From Schizosaccharomyces osmophilus (lineage: Eukaryota; Ascomycota; Schizosaccharomycetes; Schizosaccharomycetales; Schizosaccharomycetaceae), in contig NC_079239.1 of the NCBI RefSeq assembly GCF_027921745.1, positions 2,073,501 through 2,137,500 of the forward strand: 64,000 nucleotides of DNA, given 5' to 3'. Positions within the stretch are counted from its first letter, which is position 1; the number at the start of each line of letters is the position of its first letter. The position numbers and the translations under genes were made by a program. Below the pieces are notes generated by a model. It was not told the DNA's origin. It saw only the letters and a program-made list of their open reading frames with translations, and did not search any database. Positions 32,561-43,941 of the stretch are shown piece after piece.

Positions 32561-34025
32561 ATGAGAGAAGTAATTTCCGTTCACGTTGGTCAGGCTGGTG
32601 TGCAAATCGGTAATGGTACGGTGGTAAAATAAGAAAATAGTAACAAGGTCGCTTGCGAGAGCTATTTCCGAAAAATAATGGATGAGATGGATTACTGACC
32701 GCTTTATAGCATGCTGGGAGCTCTATTGTTTGGAACATGGCATTGGACCTGATGGTTATCCTTTGGATAAGACAAATCAAACACCCCACGGTACAAGCTA
32801 CCGCGACGATGGCTTCGCTACGTTTTTTTCAGAAACAGGACAAGGCAAGTATGTTCCTAGAAGCATTTATGTAGATTTGGAACCCAATGTTATCGATCAA
32901 GTGCGCACTGGTCCCTACCGCGATCTCTTTCACCCAGAACAAATGGTTTCTGGTAAGGAGGATGCCTCAAACAACTATGCTCGTGGTCACTACACGGTTG
33001 GAAAAGAAATGATTGAAGATACCCTCGAGAGAATTCGTCGTATGGCCGATAATTGTTCTGGCTTGCAAGGTTTCCTTGTCTTCCACTCATTTGGCGGTGG
33101 TACTGGTTCTGGTCTTGGTGCTTTACTTTTAGAACGTCTCAACATGGAATTCAGTAAAAAGTCCAATCTTCAATTTTCCGTCTATCCTGCACCTCAAGTC
33201 AGTACTTCTGTAGTGGAGCCCTATAACTCTGTTCTTACGACTCACGCTACTTTGGATAATTCGGATTGTACCTTTATGGTCGACAATGAAGCCTGCTATG
33301 ACATTTGCCGTCGTAACCTCGATATTGAACGTCCTACCTATGAAAACTTGAACCGCCTAATCGCTCAAGTGGTTTCGTCCATCACTGCTTCCTTGCGTTT
33401 CGCAGGAAGTCTAAACGTAGATCTTAACGAATTTCAAACCAACCTTGTTCCTTACCCAAGAATTCACTTTCCTCTTGTTACTTATTCCCCCATTATTAGT
33501 AAATCGAAAGCTTTCCATGAAGCCAACAGTGTTTCAGAGATTACCAATCAGTGCTTTGAGCCTTATAATCAAATGGTTAAATGTGACCCTCGTTCTGGTA
33601 GATACATGGCTACTTGCTTGCTTTACCGTGGCGATGTCATTCCTCGTGATGTTCAGTCCGCCGTTACCACTATTAAGGCCAAGCGTACCATTCAATTTGT
33701 CGATTGGTGCCCTACTGGTTTCAAGATTGGTATTTGCAGCCAACCTCCTCAACATATACCCGATAGTGGTATTGCTAAAGTGGATCGTGCAGTTTGTATG
33801 CTTTCGAACACTACTTCCATTGCTGAAGCATGGTCTCGTTTGGATCACAAATTCGATCTTATGTATAGCAAGCGTGCTTTCGTTCACTGGTATGTCGGTG
33901 AAGGTATGGAAGAAGGCGAGTTTTCTGAAGCAAGAGAAGATTTGGCTGCCTTGGAAAGAGATTATCAAGAAGTTGGTCAGGATTCTGCTGATAATGAAAT
34001 GTACGAAGCTGAAGACGAATATTAA
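32561..34025 (+). CDS. nda2: Alpha-tubulin
   Basis: Alpha-tubulin, the non-exchangeable GTP-binding half of the microtubule dimer. Two exons, 32561-32615 and 32710-34025, giving 456 residues. The 94-nt intron (GTACGG...TTTATAG) splits the codon after IGN, joining [30 protein letters not shown]; an intron near this site is known in S. pombe nda2. Landmarks: tubulin signature GGGTGSG, the alpha-specific catalytic Glu region (helix 8), and an acidic C-terminal tail ending EDEY with the terminal tyrosine. Codon use is highly biased. S. pombe has a second gene (atb2), but the neighbours coa5, MFS and cip1 identify this one as nda2 (SPBC16A3.15c, from memory). Confidence 0.92.
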
Positions 34026-34665
34026 TTCATCCTCTAATTACCTTCGTTTAACCCTTCATTCATTCGTTCTCTTATAACCCACAGGATACTCGTTCTTTAA
34101 TCACGCTTAACACTTCAGTTAATCCCTGTTTTGCATTACATAGCTGATGAGCTTCACATTCCCTAAACTATTCAAGAACGCCTTCTATCGAAACGATCGG
34201 CCTTTTATGGCCAGAGGATTTAATATCTAATTTTTCTATTTTTTATATCTGTCGATTAGATCCAATAAACGTTTGTCTTTGTATTATAAGCCTGATACTT
34301 TAATTCAAATTTGTGTTTGTTTACTAAACTATCTGTAACAAATAAAAGTAAATATTCTGGCATTTTTGAACTGCATGACCGCTTACTACGAATGCCTATT
34401 TACAACTGACGCAGGTACCTTTTAAAACCTAACGGTATATCGCTTCATGAAAATATTCGTAACATTAATACACTCTAAACCAAGATACTATTAATTGATA
34501 AAGAAATAAAATAAACAACTTAACAAGATACCATCACTTCTTCATAAAAAGAATCATTAAGCAAAACCAACAACAATGACTCATAATTAAAAACCCATGT
34601 TTTCACAATAAATTACAAAATTGCTCACAGAACGAGAGCCAAAGTTCCCTTTTCAGAAAACCTCT
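34026..34665. other. Convergent intergenic region at the chromosome II/I block junction
   Basis: 640 bases between nda2 and hsf1, which lie on different S. pombe chromosomes. AT-rich with no tRNA, transposon remnant or long repeat that might mark the breakpoint. Confidence 0.6.
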
Positions 34666-36721
34666 TTATACACCAACACTGGACTTTCTTTTTTTACGAA
34701 CTTGAGAAGAAGGAGTATTCATAGGAGCCTTCTGCATTCCAGGCAATACCATATTGTTTGGATCAAAACTTTGACCTGTGGAAGCTTCTGGAGGAGAAGT
34801 CAAATTAGAAATGTTCGTAAACTCATCAAAAACGGGATTTGATTCCGAAAAGGACTCTTCACTAGGAGCGACATTTAACACGCTCTCTAAATCAGAAGAA
34901 ATAGGCATGTTGTAGTTGTTATTTAAAGAAGAAGAAGCATAGGCAGGATTTCCGCTGGAGTCACCTTTCACATCAGAAAGAGGGATCCCTAATATATCAG
35001 CCAAAGCTTGAATATTTTGATCTTGCTTTGCGATCCCATCATTTACATTTGTGATTCGTTTCTGATCAGAAGCAAAACCTGGATAATAATTGGTAAGCTG
35101 TTCCTTGTTTGGGTAAGACGTATAAGAGGGGTTCATGTTGGACAAGTAATCGTTACATGAATATGGATTCAAAGCTGACCTATTGGAGACAGCACTATCA
35201 GCTGGATAACTATTATTTTGGGCACCATAAACAGGCATGCTATTTTGCTCAGGAGCAGGATCCACATTCGAAGGATACCCGGAATCTTGATAATCAAAAA
35301 GCAAAGGAGACAGCGCGTTCATATTTTCATTGTCCACTGTTCCGGCATCATCTAGCATGTTGATGATATCACCCGTATTCGATAACTTCGATTCTAAACC
35401 ATCATCTTCATTGGAATGAGTGGGCAATTCAGTGGATGGAGACCGATTTGGAGAGATGCCAGAATCCATTGTATTCGGAAGAGGTTCCACGGAATTCTTC
35501 CTCTGTGAATTTAACTCGTTCATTAAATTATGAGCATCCATATTTTTGGGAGATGCGGTATCAGACTTTGCTGCAGTAATATTGCTAGATGAGGCAGGAC
35601 CAGCTGACATAGATCGGAACCTTAATTCGGCGTCATTTTCCTGGTTTACGTTCGCAGGAGGAAACCCTGCATTAGTAGGTGTCACGTTGGAAGATGCATC
35701 AAAAGGAGAAGTACGGTTGGAGCTTAGGTTGGGATTTGAGTTTGGATTCAACGCAGAGGGGTATTTGGCTTCCAACAAAAGTCGGCGACTCTTGGGCATA
35801 ACTTTGCTTGCTGGCTTTTGTTTACCATCCAAGTACACGCTAGCAAGAAACCGAAGAATTTTATCAATAGTTTCCTGATGTCGACGTTGCCTCTCCCGGG
35901 TTTCGATGTTTTCTTGCCAAAGGGCAGCATTATCGACTTGAATTCGGTTTAGTTCGCTGGATAAATTCATTTGTTGATTTCGAATGTTCTGCAATTCCAT
36001 TGTAATTGTTGACATGTCTAATGAGTTAGCAGCATCGTCGGAAGCTTGAGAGCCACCCTTTTTTCTTGTAACGTAACATAAAAGTTCGGGTTGGTCGCGT
36101 TGAAAATTGGGATTGGCAAACTCAAGCAGCTCGTTGGGGCTGTCCGACTGCAAAACTCCCTGCTGAATATGAGGGACTTTATGAAAACCGTACACTAAAA
36201 TGACGTTAGTATCTTAAACACTAAGAGAAACATGGAGCCAAGCACCTTTGCGGAAATCAAAAGATCAAGAAAATCTCATCCCTAAATATTTTGGGACTAA
36301 GTTTGTCTGATCTTCTATAAGTACCTCATGAAGGTGCAATGGAAGGTCCTATTGCTTGCCAAACTCTTCAAATATACTTACTGTTTAACTGTCGTACAAA
36401 ACTCGAAAAGTTATTATGCTTGAAATACCGAGGAAGTACAAGTTTTGCGAAGTCCTCATGCCCGATGACGAAAAAGGAATCACCACGTTCGCTCCAGCGG
36501 ATGAGAGAGTCCGTCGAGGAATCGTTCACCATGTTGTATAGTTTATTGCTGAATTGAGTAATCTTTCTCGTTTGCGACCCAGAACTCGAACCAGCACCCA
36601 TGGAAGTTAAGGCATTACCGTTCGCTAAAGGCGTTTCAGCACCGGGAGAAGCACTCATTTCCACCACCTGATTCGCTCCATTAATATTATTGCTATTAAC
36701 TGAGGATGCGGACTGAATCAT
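34666..36721 (-). CDS. hsf1: Heat shock transcription factor Hsf1
   Basis: The trimeric heat-shock activator that binds nGAAn repeats. Two exons, 36382-36721 and 34666-36194, with a 187-nt intron (GTAAGT...TACTAAC...TTTTAG), coding 622 residues. The winged-helix DNA-binding domain spans about residues 52-140 and is split by the intron at [15 protein letters not shown], a conserved HSF junction. A heptad-repeat trimerisation region follows ([20 protein letters not shown]), then a long Asn/Ser/Pro-rich activation region. The basic end is VRKKRKSS. Length is close to S. pombe Hsf1 (about 609). Its neighbour snt1 agrees with the S. pombe SPAC2E12/22E12 order (from memory). Confidence 0.92.
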
Positions 36722-37293
36722 GAGAATCCTATCGCAAGTTCGCCAAGGACGCTATTTCAACTATTTGCAGAGTATCCAAGATTAGCTCCAACGTTGCTTA
36801 TCCCCTAACGAAAATTTTTAAAAAGCCTTTATTTCAAAATTTTGTTAATTGTAACGCTTCACAATTTGCTACTTCAAAGCAAATTATGCTTAAAACCACT
36901 TTTTCAGTTGTTGGCAGTTGTAGAGAAAAACTTTTTTTTTGATTAGTAGCCTGTGCCCTATTTTTACAATACCGAGAACAGTAAACGATGCTACTAATTA
37001 TTACGCAAAACACCGATGCGTAACGTACTCTTTCGTTTTGCTATTTGCTAAGTGAATAAAACACATTTTATAGAAAAGTGGAAAGACTCAATTATTATAG
37101 TCGGTCATTAGTAGGAAGCCATTATAAATAAAAAATATTATACAATTGAGAAGAGATGAGATGTACCGTATAAGTTTTGACAAGAAAGAATCTTGACTAC
37201 TTTCTCTGCGGTACCCCATTTAGCCAAAGTGTTGCAGAGATACAAAAGCAAACATGAACAGATGTGGTGTCGATCATGTTTTTCCGGATCCTC
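36722..37293. other. Intergenic: hsf1 promoter and snt1 3' region
   Basis: 572 bases, AT-rich. Some GAA/TTC triplets near the hsf1 start are too scattered to call a heat-shock element. No gene. Confidence 0.5.
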
Positions 37294-39399
37294 TTAAGCG
37301 TTCATTTCTTGATCAGAAGACGAAGCTTCCTTATCTTCATCAGTCTGCTCTTCTTCAAAATCCTCACCTAAAGCTGCCAATGTATGAATAGATGCAAACG
37401 ATTGATGCGACGGCCGAGAAGACGATGAGTGAACATCTCGTTCATGGAGTCTCTGAATCTGAAATCGGCCAGGGAAAGTGACATTAGATTCAGCACGGTA
37501 ATGAAGAGGGCCTTCGTTGCTAACGAGTGGATCGAGAATCTTGGAAATCGATGGCGTAATGCATTCACTTGCTCTTCTCTTAGAAGGTGAGCTTAGTTGC
37601 GGGGACAAAAAATCCAAATTGTTAAGTGCATCTCTTGAACCGGATGAAGCTCTTCTTGGCGTAGTTTGTTGTTTTATTGGATTCATTCCATGAGCTAAAG
37701 ACAAAATAAGAGCTTCCTCTTTTTCATCCCACCCCGAAAGTTGTTTCTCAACCATTCGAGCTGAAGAACTTGAAAAAGGAAACGATCGACCCACGGAAGA
37801 TAGGTTTGCTAGTGCAGAAGCGGCATCTTTTTCTTTTCTGCTTGAAAAGCTACTTTTTCGTTTTCCTGAAGGAGTATGTGTAGGGGAAGGAGTTTTTAAA
37901 TGGGAAGCATCTTGTAACTGTATTGATTGCAATTCCGTCGAAATACTTTGTCTTCCTATATTTTGGGAAGCATCTTCCATAAATGTATCCTCATTTGATT
38001 CTTCTTTAACTGGTGCATCTTTCTCTTGAGTATCAAGTGTGACCCTTTTTATTTCTGCAGCCTTTTCTGCTCCTAAATCACTTTTGTCTCCAGTACCGCC
38101 AGCTTTGTCACTATCCATTTCCACGTCAGAATCGTCCAACTTCACCGGACTTTTTGATTTGGTTGGTGGTTCTTCTTTTCCAACGATGGCATGCTCCATT
38201 GTAGCAGCGTCCTTGTTCATGGACGGTGTATGTTCTTCTTTTCCAACGACGGCATGCTCCGTTGTAGCAGCATCCTCATTCATGGATGGTGTATGTTCTT
38301 CTTTTCCAACGACGGCATGCTCCGTTGTAGCAGCATCCTCATTCATGGATGGTGTATGTTCTTCTTGGTTATTTGTTTCATCCGCTGCTTCTATATCTAC
38401 CATAAGCGCAGAACCCTTGGACTTTTTCTTAATGCCTCGCTGGCCTGGTGACATTTTCCTGCGGCGACGACCGCGCGTTTTCGTTGTGCTAGCTGCCAAC
38501 TCACGATAATTGTATTTCTTCTTTGTCAAGTAATAATGTAAAACGCATTCTTTTACATTTTTACCTGGCACAACCTCTGCTATTTTTCCAAATCTTTTCC
38601 CATGAAGCAGTAATTGCTGTACAAATATGGAATGCTGCTCTTCCGTCCAAATGTCAGAAGGAGAGTCGAAGTGATAAAAATCCAAGGAATTTCTAACAAG
38701 TCTGCTTTGATCATTAAAAAAGGCCGACTTGACGTCGTTTTCGGTTAAAATCATGTTCGGAATTTGAGCTAGTCCTGAATTCTTTGCAGCATTTTCAGCT
38801 TCCTTTTCTTGTTGTTCCAAACGAGCAAGAATTGCAAGAAATTCTTCTTCAGAGTGAACGATGTCTCCTGCAGTGAAGTTACTCATTACCTTACGAGTAC
38901 TCCTCTTCACAGAAGGCTCCATTCTTTTAGAGCCTTTCATTTTATCAAGCTCTGTAAATCTGTCGACACGAAGCATATTTTCTTCCCATCTGTTTGCTAG
39001 TTGATTCCAGGTACCTTTAAGGTGTTTAACTTTTGTATCTAATGCTTTTCGTCGACTGCGTAAGACGTTTACAAAAACGTGCTTATGCTCATGAAACTTT
39101 TCCATATTTTCTTCATAAAAACCATAATCTTTAACCTTTCTATAAATACTTGTTGGTTCTCCACCGTACACGTTTTTGATGTACAATGACTGTAAAGCTT
39201 TCGTATCGGCATTATCGTCTAATACATACGTTAATCGTTCGGAATTTGTAGGAGACTGCGTTACAGAAGTGTTTGTCTCTGAATCCTCATCTTCACGATG
39301 CCCGTACGACTCATTCACTGGTAATGGCTCCGGAGGACGGTCAGATGAATTCGGTGTTACCCTTGTTGAGCTAATTGCCTCTGAAGTAGTCGAATCCAT
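37294..39399 (-). CDS. snt1: Set3 complex subunit Snt1 (SANT-domain protein)
   Basis: A 701-residue scaffold of the Set3-type histone deacetylase complex, related to SMRT/NCoR. A coiled N-terminal region resembles the deacetylase-interacting part of the family. A SANT domain lies near residues 255-305 (DIWTEEQHSIFVQQLLLHGKRF, ending HYYLTKKKYNYREL). A basic KKSKG stretch is followed by a 63-base tandem repeat, then a Ser-rich tail. The tail contains another possible SANT-like fragment (LSGWDEKEEALILSLA). One exon; ATG at 39399. Its partner gene set3 lies about 13 kb away in this window. Equivalent to SPAC22E12.19 (from memory). Confidence 0.83.
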   Translation of the reverse strand: MDSTTSEAISSTRVTPNSSDRPPEPLPVNESYGHREDEDSETNTSVTQSPTNSERLTYVLDDNADTKALQSLYIKNVYGGEPTSIYRKVKDYGFYEENMEKFHEHKHVFVNVLRSRRKALDTKVKHLKGTWNQLANRWEENMLRVDRFTELDKMKGSKRMEPSVKRSTRKVMSNFTAGDIVHSEEEFLAILARLEQQEKEAENAAKNSGLAQIPNMILTENDVKSAFFNDQSRLVRNSLDFYHFDSPSDIWTEEQHSIFVQQLLLHGKRFGKIAEVVPGKNVKECVLHYYLTKKKYNYRELAASTTKTRGRRRRKMSPGQRGIKKKSKGSALMVDIEAADETNNQEEHTPSMNEDAATTEHAVVGKEEHTPSMNEDAATTEHAVVGKEEHTPSMNKDAATMEHAIVGKEEPPTKSKSPVKLDDSDVEMDSDKAGGTGDKSDLGAEKAAEIKRVTLDTQEKDAPVKEESNEDTFMEDASQNIGRQSISTELQSIQLQDASHLKTPSPTHTPSGKRKSSFSSRKEKDAASALANLSSVGRSFPFSSSSARMVEKQLSGWDEKEEALILSLAHGMNPIKQQTTPRRASSGSRDALNNLDFLSPQLSSPSKRRASECITPSISKILDPLVSNEGPLHYRAESNVTFPGRFQIQRLHERDVHSSSSRPSHQSFASIHTLAALGEDFEEEQTDEDKEASSSDQEMNA
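38168..38356 (-). repeat. Three 63-base tandem repeats inside snt1
   Basis: Period 63 bases (21 codons), encoding EEHTPSMNEDAATTEHAVVG-like units. The copies at about 38231-38293 and 38294-38356 are identical; the one at 38168-38230 has several changes. The frame is kept. Confidence 0.9.
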
Positions 39400-39877
39400 T
39401 AATTTAATATGTTTTATACTATTTACAAAGCGTTAATCTCAATTTAGAGCCCAATTTTCCAAAATCCTTAACATTGACTGAAAAAGGATGTTGGATGCGC
39501 CGAGTAAGAAGTATCCAACATGAACAAAAGTCGGTAAATTTACGGAACGACATACTCTGACAATGAAATGCGAAATTACATTTATGGAAGGAGACTCCCT
39601 TCAGAAGAATTTCAACTAACTTGTCTACCATGGTTTCTTAGTTTGAGTCAGTCGTATTAGCCAAATAAGAACTTGTATCTGCCTACTAAATTCAACATAG
39701 AAAAAAGTTATAAACATTTTGAGGAGTCTAATCAACTTTTTCAGCTACAAACTGATTTCTATCTTATATGTATGATCAGGAGAGAAAAACGGAAAGAAGA
39801 CGTTTTACGAAAAGCTAAAATATTTGTAACTAAATGAATTAAATAACCAAACAATATAAAAAGAAATAAAAAACCCT
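39400..39877. other. Intergenic: snt1 promoter and GCIP-like gene 3' end
   Basis: 478 bases; a 70-codon minus frame (39419-39631) is not recognised. No other signal. Confidence 0.5.
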
Positions 39878-40931
39878 CTATTTCCAAGATTGGTCCCAGT
39901 TTTCTAACCATTTTGTATACCATGGAGTAGAAGAATCTGTATCGAACTCAGAAATACAAGTCTGAGCAAGTTCTCTTCCGCAAGAAGCAAGCAAATCTAA
40001 CTCATCTTTGGTATTATCAAAGTCTTCTTGAACCTGCCCGACTACTTCGTCTATTGCTTCTGAAGTGTGCTTCATTTTTTCGTACAAATCATCCAAGTAG
40101 AGGAAGGAAGCCGTTTTCGGTAATCTGTGCTTCTTTATAGAAATAAACAAAATTTTGCATGCATTCAACTGCCTTAACAATTGTTTTGCAAATTCAGCTT
40201 GTCCTTGAGTCCGCTTTTCAGAGGTTAAGTTTTCTTCTTCCTCCTGCCCCTCTTTCTCATCTTCATCTTCACTGCCAAAACTATCCCAATTGGAGCTCTC
40301 TCCTGCTTTCCAGTCTTCCATGTCGCTCACGGCGTCCTCCAACATGGATACAAAGTTTTCCCATTCTTCAAGTACATAACCCAAGGCACCTTCTCTTCCT
40401 AGTTTTTGGAGTTTTTCGCAAGATTCCCACAACATTCCAGTAGTAACTAAACGTCCTCGAGTTTTCCAAGCCTCTGTAACGTGTGCTAAAGGTTTTGGTG
40501 AAACACTTCTCAGCAAGCATTCTATTCCCAATAAAATCCGTTCTACATGCATCTTTAAACGTTCATAAACAATTTTTCCATATTTCTCAACAGTATAAAT
40601 CTGCAGAGTAGCAATCAAAGGCGAAACCATGTTGGACATATCATTTGAGTATTTTTCCAACGCATCTTTGGTGATTGGGGGTCTTGCAGCAATCGAGAGC
40701 TTCGTGGTATATTGATGAATCATTTCTCCTATAGAATCGAGCATAGAAAGCGGACTATTATCAAGCTCGACGGGCAAATCTAACTTGTCTATGGCGCCGA
40801 CTGCTTTTCGCGCGTTTACCACAATTCCCAATACTTTGTTGAGGGATTCAACGATTCCATCTTATTGTTTAGTTAGTGAAAATGTGTTTTTTTTTTTTTT
40901 TTTCCTTACCATCCATGCCATTGTCTACCAT
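39878..40931 (-). CDS. GCIP/cyclin-D1-binding-protein-like protein
   Basis: A 334-residue protein of the CCNDBP1/GCIP (Maid) family, of poorly known role. Two exons: 22 bases at 40910-40931 (MVDNGMD plus one base) and 39878-40860. The 49-nt intron has GTAAGG, CACTAAC and AATAAG. Its polypyrimidine mirror is the T17 run at 40887-40903 on the plus strand, i.e. a poly(A) right after the donor. The best family mark is TTGMLWESCEKLQKL in the middle; an acidic segment (EDEDEKEGQEEEENL) and a helical C terminus follow. The main-exon frame lacks an ATG near its start, so the first exon is needed. Positional match SPAC22E12.18 (from memory). Confidence 0.75.
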
Positions 40932-41345
40932 TGTTGTCCTAAAGACTGTTTTGTTAAAAATAGGCATTTGCCTGAGTGTACTACAAAGAGGCTCCCAGTC
41001 AATTCACAAGGTCTGTCTTACAAGCAAGTCAAACGAATAACGAGTCAGAAAGAAAGCGGTGAAATAAAAGTAAAGAAAAAATTCCTGGCATTCAAATCTA
41101 TAGTTAAGGATTTATTTTGTTTTTCAAAGACACCGTTGTTTACAAACACGATTTGAAGGCAAAGCGAAACCAAACCATCGCAAAACCAAGTCAACAATAA
41201 TACATTGATATCTTAATTAAATTCTATTTCAGGACGGACTGGATATCAAGATTACCGGTTTTTACCTTGACCGTTGAAGTACGATTGCTAACGCCTTTCG
41301 AAGTATCCATTCACCCTCCAGCGGCACTCCAAGTGAGAATAGAAA
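40932..41345. other. Divergent promoter, GCIP-like gene / glo3
   Basis: 414 bases. A 123-codon plus-strand frame (40785-41156) crosses the GCIP-like first exon and is judged a shadow. No further signal. Confidence 0.5.
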
Positions 41346-42972
41346 ATGACTGCTACGAAGGAAGAATCTCAAATAATTTTAACGACTTTACGTTCACAAA
41401 GAGATAATAAAGTAGGAAACTGTTCTTTATTGCTGTATACTGAGTGGAGTAGCTAACAAGATAGGTTTGCTTTGATTGTGGAGCAAAGAATCCAACATGG
41501 AGTTCTACGACATTTGGAGTTTACTTGTGTCTTGATTGTAGTGCTTCACATAGAAATATGGGCGTGCATATATCGTTTGTAAGGTATGAACATTTTCGAG
41601 ACTAGGTTGGGCATTCGGCCTGTACCAACAGCAAAAGGGTACTGCTAACACTATATACAGATCAACGGTTTTAGATTCCTGGACATATGCACAGCTTCGA
41701 GTTATGCGTGTAGGTGGCAACGAAAATGCACGCAGTTTCTTCAAGCGTCACGGCGGTGTTTCCCTTCTAAACTCCAAAGATTCAATGATCAAATACTCCT
41801 CAAAGACTGCCAAGTTGTACCGGAAAGAATTAGAACGTCTCGCTACTGAAGACGAAGAATTAAATCCAAATATAGTAGACATGAGCTCCATTGGCGGTGC
41901 CTCCGAAAGCAATGCTTCGTTGGGCAAAAATGCAGATGAAGAGGATGATTTCTTTTCAGCATGGGACAAGCCCACAGTAAAAAAAATTGATTCTGAAGTG
42001 TCTTCACCGGATCCTGCTGCATCCTCGTCTTCACCCTTGCGGAACGATGTTGCACCTGCTTCCTCGGATCATATTAGCAAAGAAGACCTTTTGGTGGATT
42101 CTTCCATTCCTTCTTCTATTTCTTCGCTTGCTTCTTCAAATACAAGTGTTCATACCACAGACTCAAAACCGAAGCCGTCGAGAACTTCTTCTTCTACCTC
42201 TAAACCTGTGCGTTCCACTCGCCCTGTTATGTCAAAAACAAGCTCTTCATCTACCACTCGATTTTCCCGTCCTCAATTAGGCATCAAGAAGGTGAATGCG
42301 GATATCGACTTTGACGAATTTGAAAAATCAATTTTGTCTGGTAATTCTGATAAAGCAAATGGGAAGCATACAGCTCCTCAGCCGACAGCTGTTGAGCCTG
42401 CTTCAACCTCAAAAGATTTTGAAGCTCCCTCCGCTGCAGACGAGAGCGAAAAGCCCGAAGCAAAGAAGGAACCTATTGTTCAGACGAAAGCACCAAAGAA
42501 TGAAAAGCCTAAGGAACCTACAGCTGACTTGGATTCAAGCTTCTCCCGCTTGGGATTTGGTCAATTTGCAGCCGCGTCCAATGCTCGAGCAAAAGCTGCT
42601 GCGAAGACTCGTGAAACCAAAAAGAAGGAATTGCACGCTCCCACCTTTGCACGTGACAAGTTTTCAGGCCAAAAGGCTATTTCATCTGACCAATACTTTG
42701 GGCGTGGCACTTATAATGCAGAAGCTGCTGCAGAGGCTCAAGAGCGATTGGCTTCGTTCCGTAGCGCCACTTCCATTTCTTCCAAGTCATACTTTGGCCA
42801 GGAAGATGAAGAAGAAGATGAATTTGAAAAAGCCCCCAAATCCGACGACTATTTTCGCAACCTTGCAGAAACTGCCTCTGAGGACGTTGAGGCTTTGAGA
42901 GACGCGTTTCAACAAGGAGCTGAAAAATTTACAGACTTTCTACAAAAGTTTGGCTCACGATACAATTTTTAA
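41346..42972 (+). CDS. glo3: ArfGAP Glo3, COPI-linked GTPase activator
   Basis: Glo3 stimulates GTP hydrolysis by Arf1 in retrograde Golgi-to-ER COPI transport. Three exons: 41346-41411, 41465-41583 and 41661-42972, giving 498 residues. The first donor is the weak GTAGGA, the second GTATGA; branch sites CTAAC occur in both introns (53 and 77 nt). Splicing assembles the ArfGAP zinc finger CX2CX16CX2C (Cys24, 27, 44, 47), the arginine finger in [13 protein letters not shown], and [18 protein letters not shown]. The C-terminal part has the COPI-binding basic stretch ([17 protein letters not shown]) and the Glo3 motif-like repeats [15 protein letters not shown] and SKSYFGQ. Equivalent to SPAC22E12.17c (from memory). 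Confidence 0.9.
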
Positions 42973-43941
42973 TTTTGTTTAATTATTTTCCCGAAAGGGA
43001 TGATTAGTCTTTTTATATCCAGAAATGAATCATCATTTCCTACCTTTGATATTCAATTTTTGTTTTGTGCTTAAAAAACTCCTTGCTCTTTGACTTCTTT
43101 GTTATATCTGCTTGATAAGCCGTCTTTTTATACTTACCGGAAAGTTCTTTTGCCAAAAGTTGATTCAGGAATATATTACATAATTTACTCCATTACAGAA
43201 TGGAGCCCAAAGGTTTTCACAATCTTTTCGCCTACGCTGTAGATTTACCAAATGTACATACATACACGCAACAGGACCGAAAATTGAAAGCTCGCTTTCA
43301 TTGATACAAAGTTTGGTTAATGAAAATACCTAAAGCTCCTTGTTTCTCATCCTCAGTGTTCACTGTACGAGCGTATATCATTTTTACTTCGGATTTATGA
43401 ATTCAGCAATCGTGAATGTATGTCCAAACAAAAGTGCTATTGCTATTAGAGCCTCTTTCAGATTTGCGCATTTTCCTTGAAGTTTCCCAGGTGTCAAATA
43501 GGTTTTAGATTTTGAGTTTTCACTTTCGTACACTTGAAATGTTTGTCTAATCGTTAAATGCAGATTTTATGTTCAAAAGATATAAGTATTTATGAAACTC
43601 CTTCCATATACTAGCCGTAAATCCATTTCTTTCTTGTTTTTATTCTTATAAAGATCCTGGTTCATCTTTTGTTTTGGATTCTATTCTTTTTTAAAGCTAA
43701 ACTTCCATAATTGTAGAATTCTTTTGTTTACATACTGGTGAACTGTCTCTCCCTTCCCAATATACAGAAGTTGAGACCACGAAGGGTTTATTCTTCAACA
43801 ACTAAGAGCAAGGACAGGACGGTTTCATAGGAATCCCGATATTTTGGAAAGAATATTTGAATGAGCATAGTTATCAAGTATAATTAGGAAAGTCTGTACC
43901 GTACTGCGGATGATGTCCACGAAGCTTTTCAAATCCACAGA
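42973..43941. other. Intergenic: glo3 3' region and pik1 promoter
   Basis: 969 bases, AT-rich. No gene-like frame or RNA recognised. Confidence 0.5.

Noticed and set aside
33445-34077. 210-codon plus-strand frame
   Set aside because: Out-of-register shadow of nda2, whose own frame is a perfect alpha-tubulin.
42296-42898. 200-codon plus-strand frame
   Set aside because: Shadow of glo3 coding exon 3, hydrophobic/basic and unrecognised.
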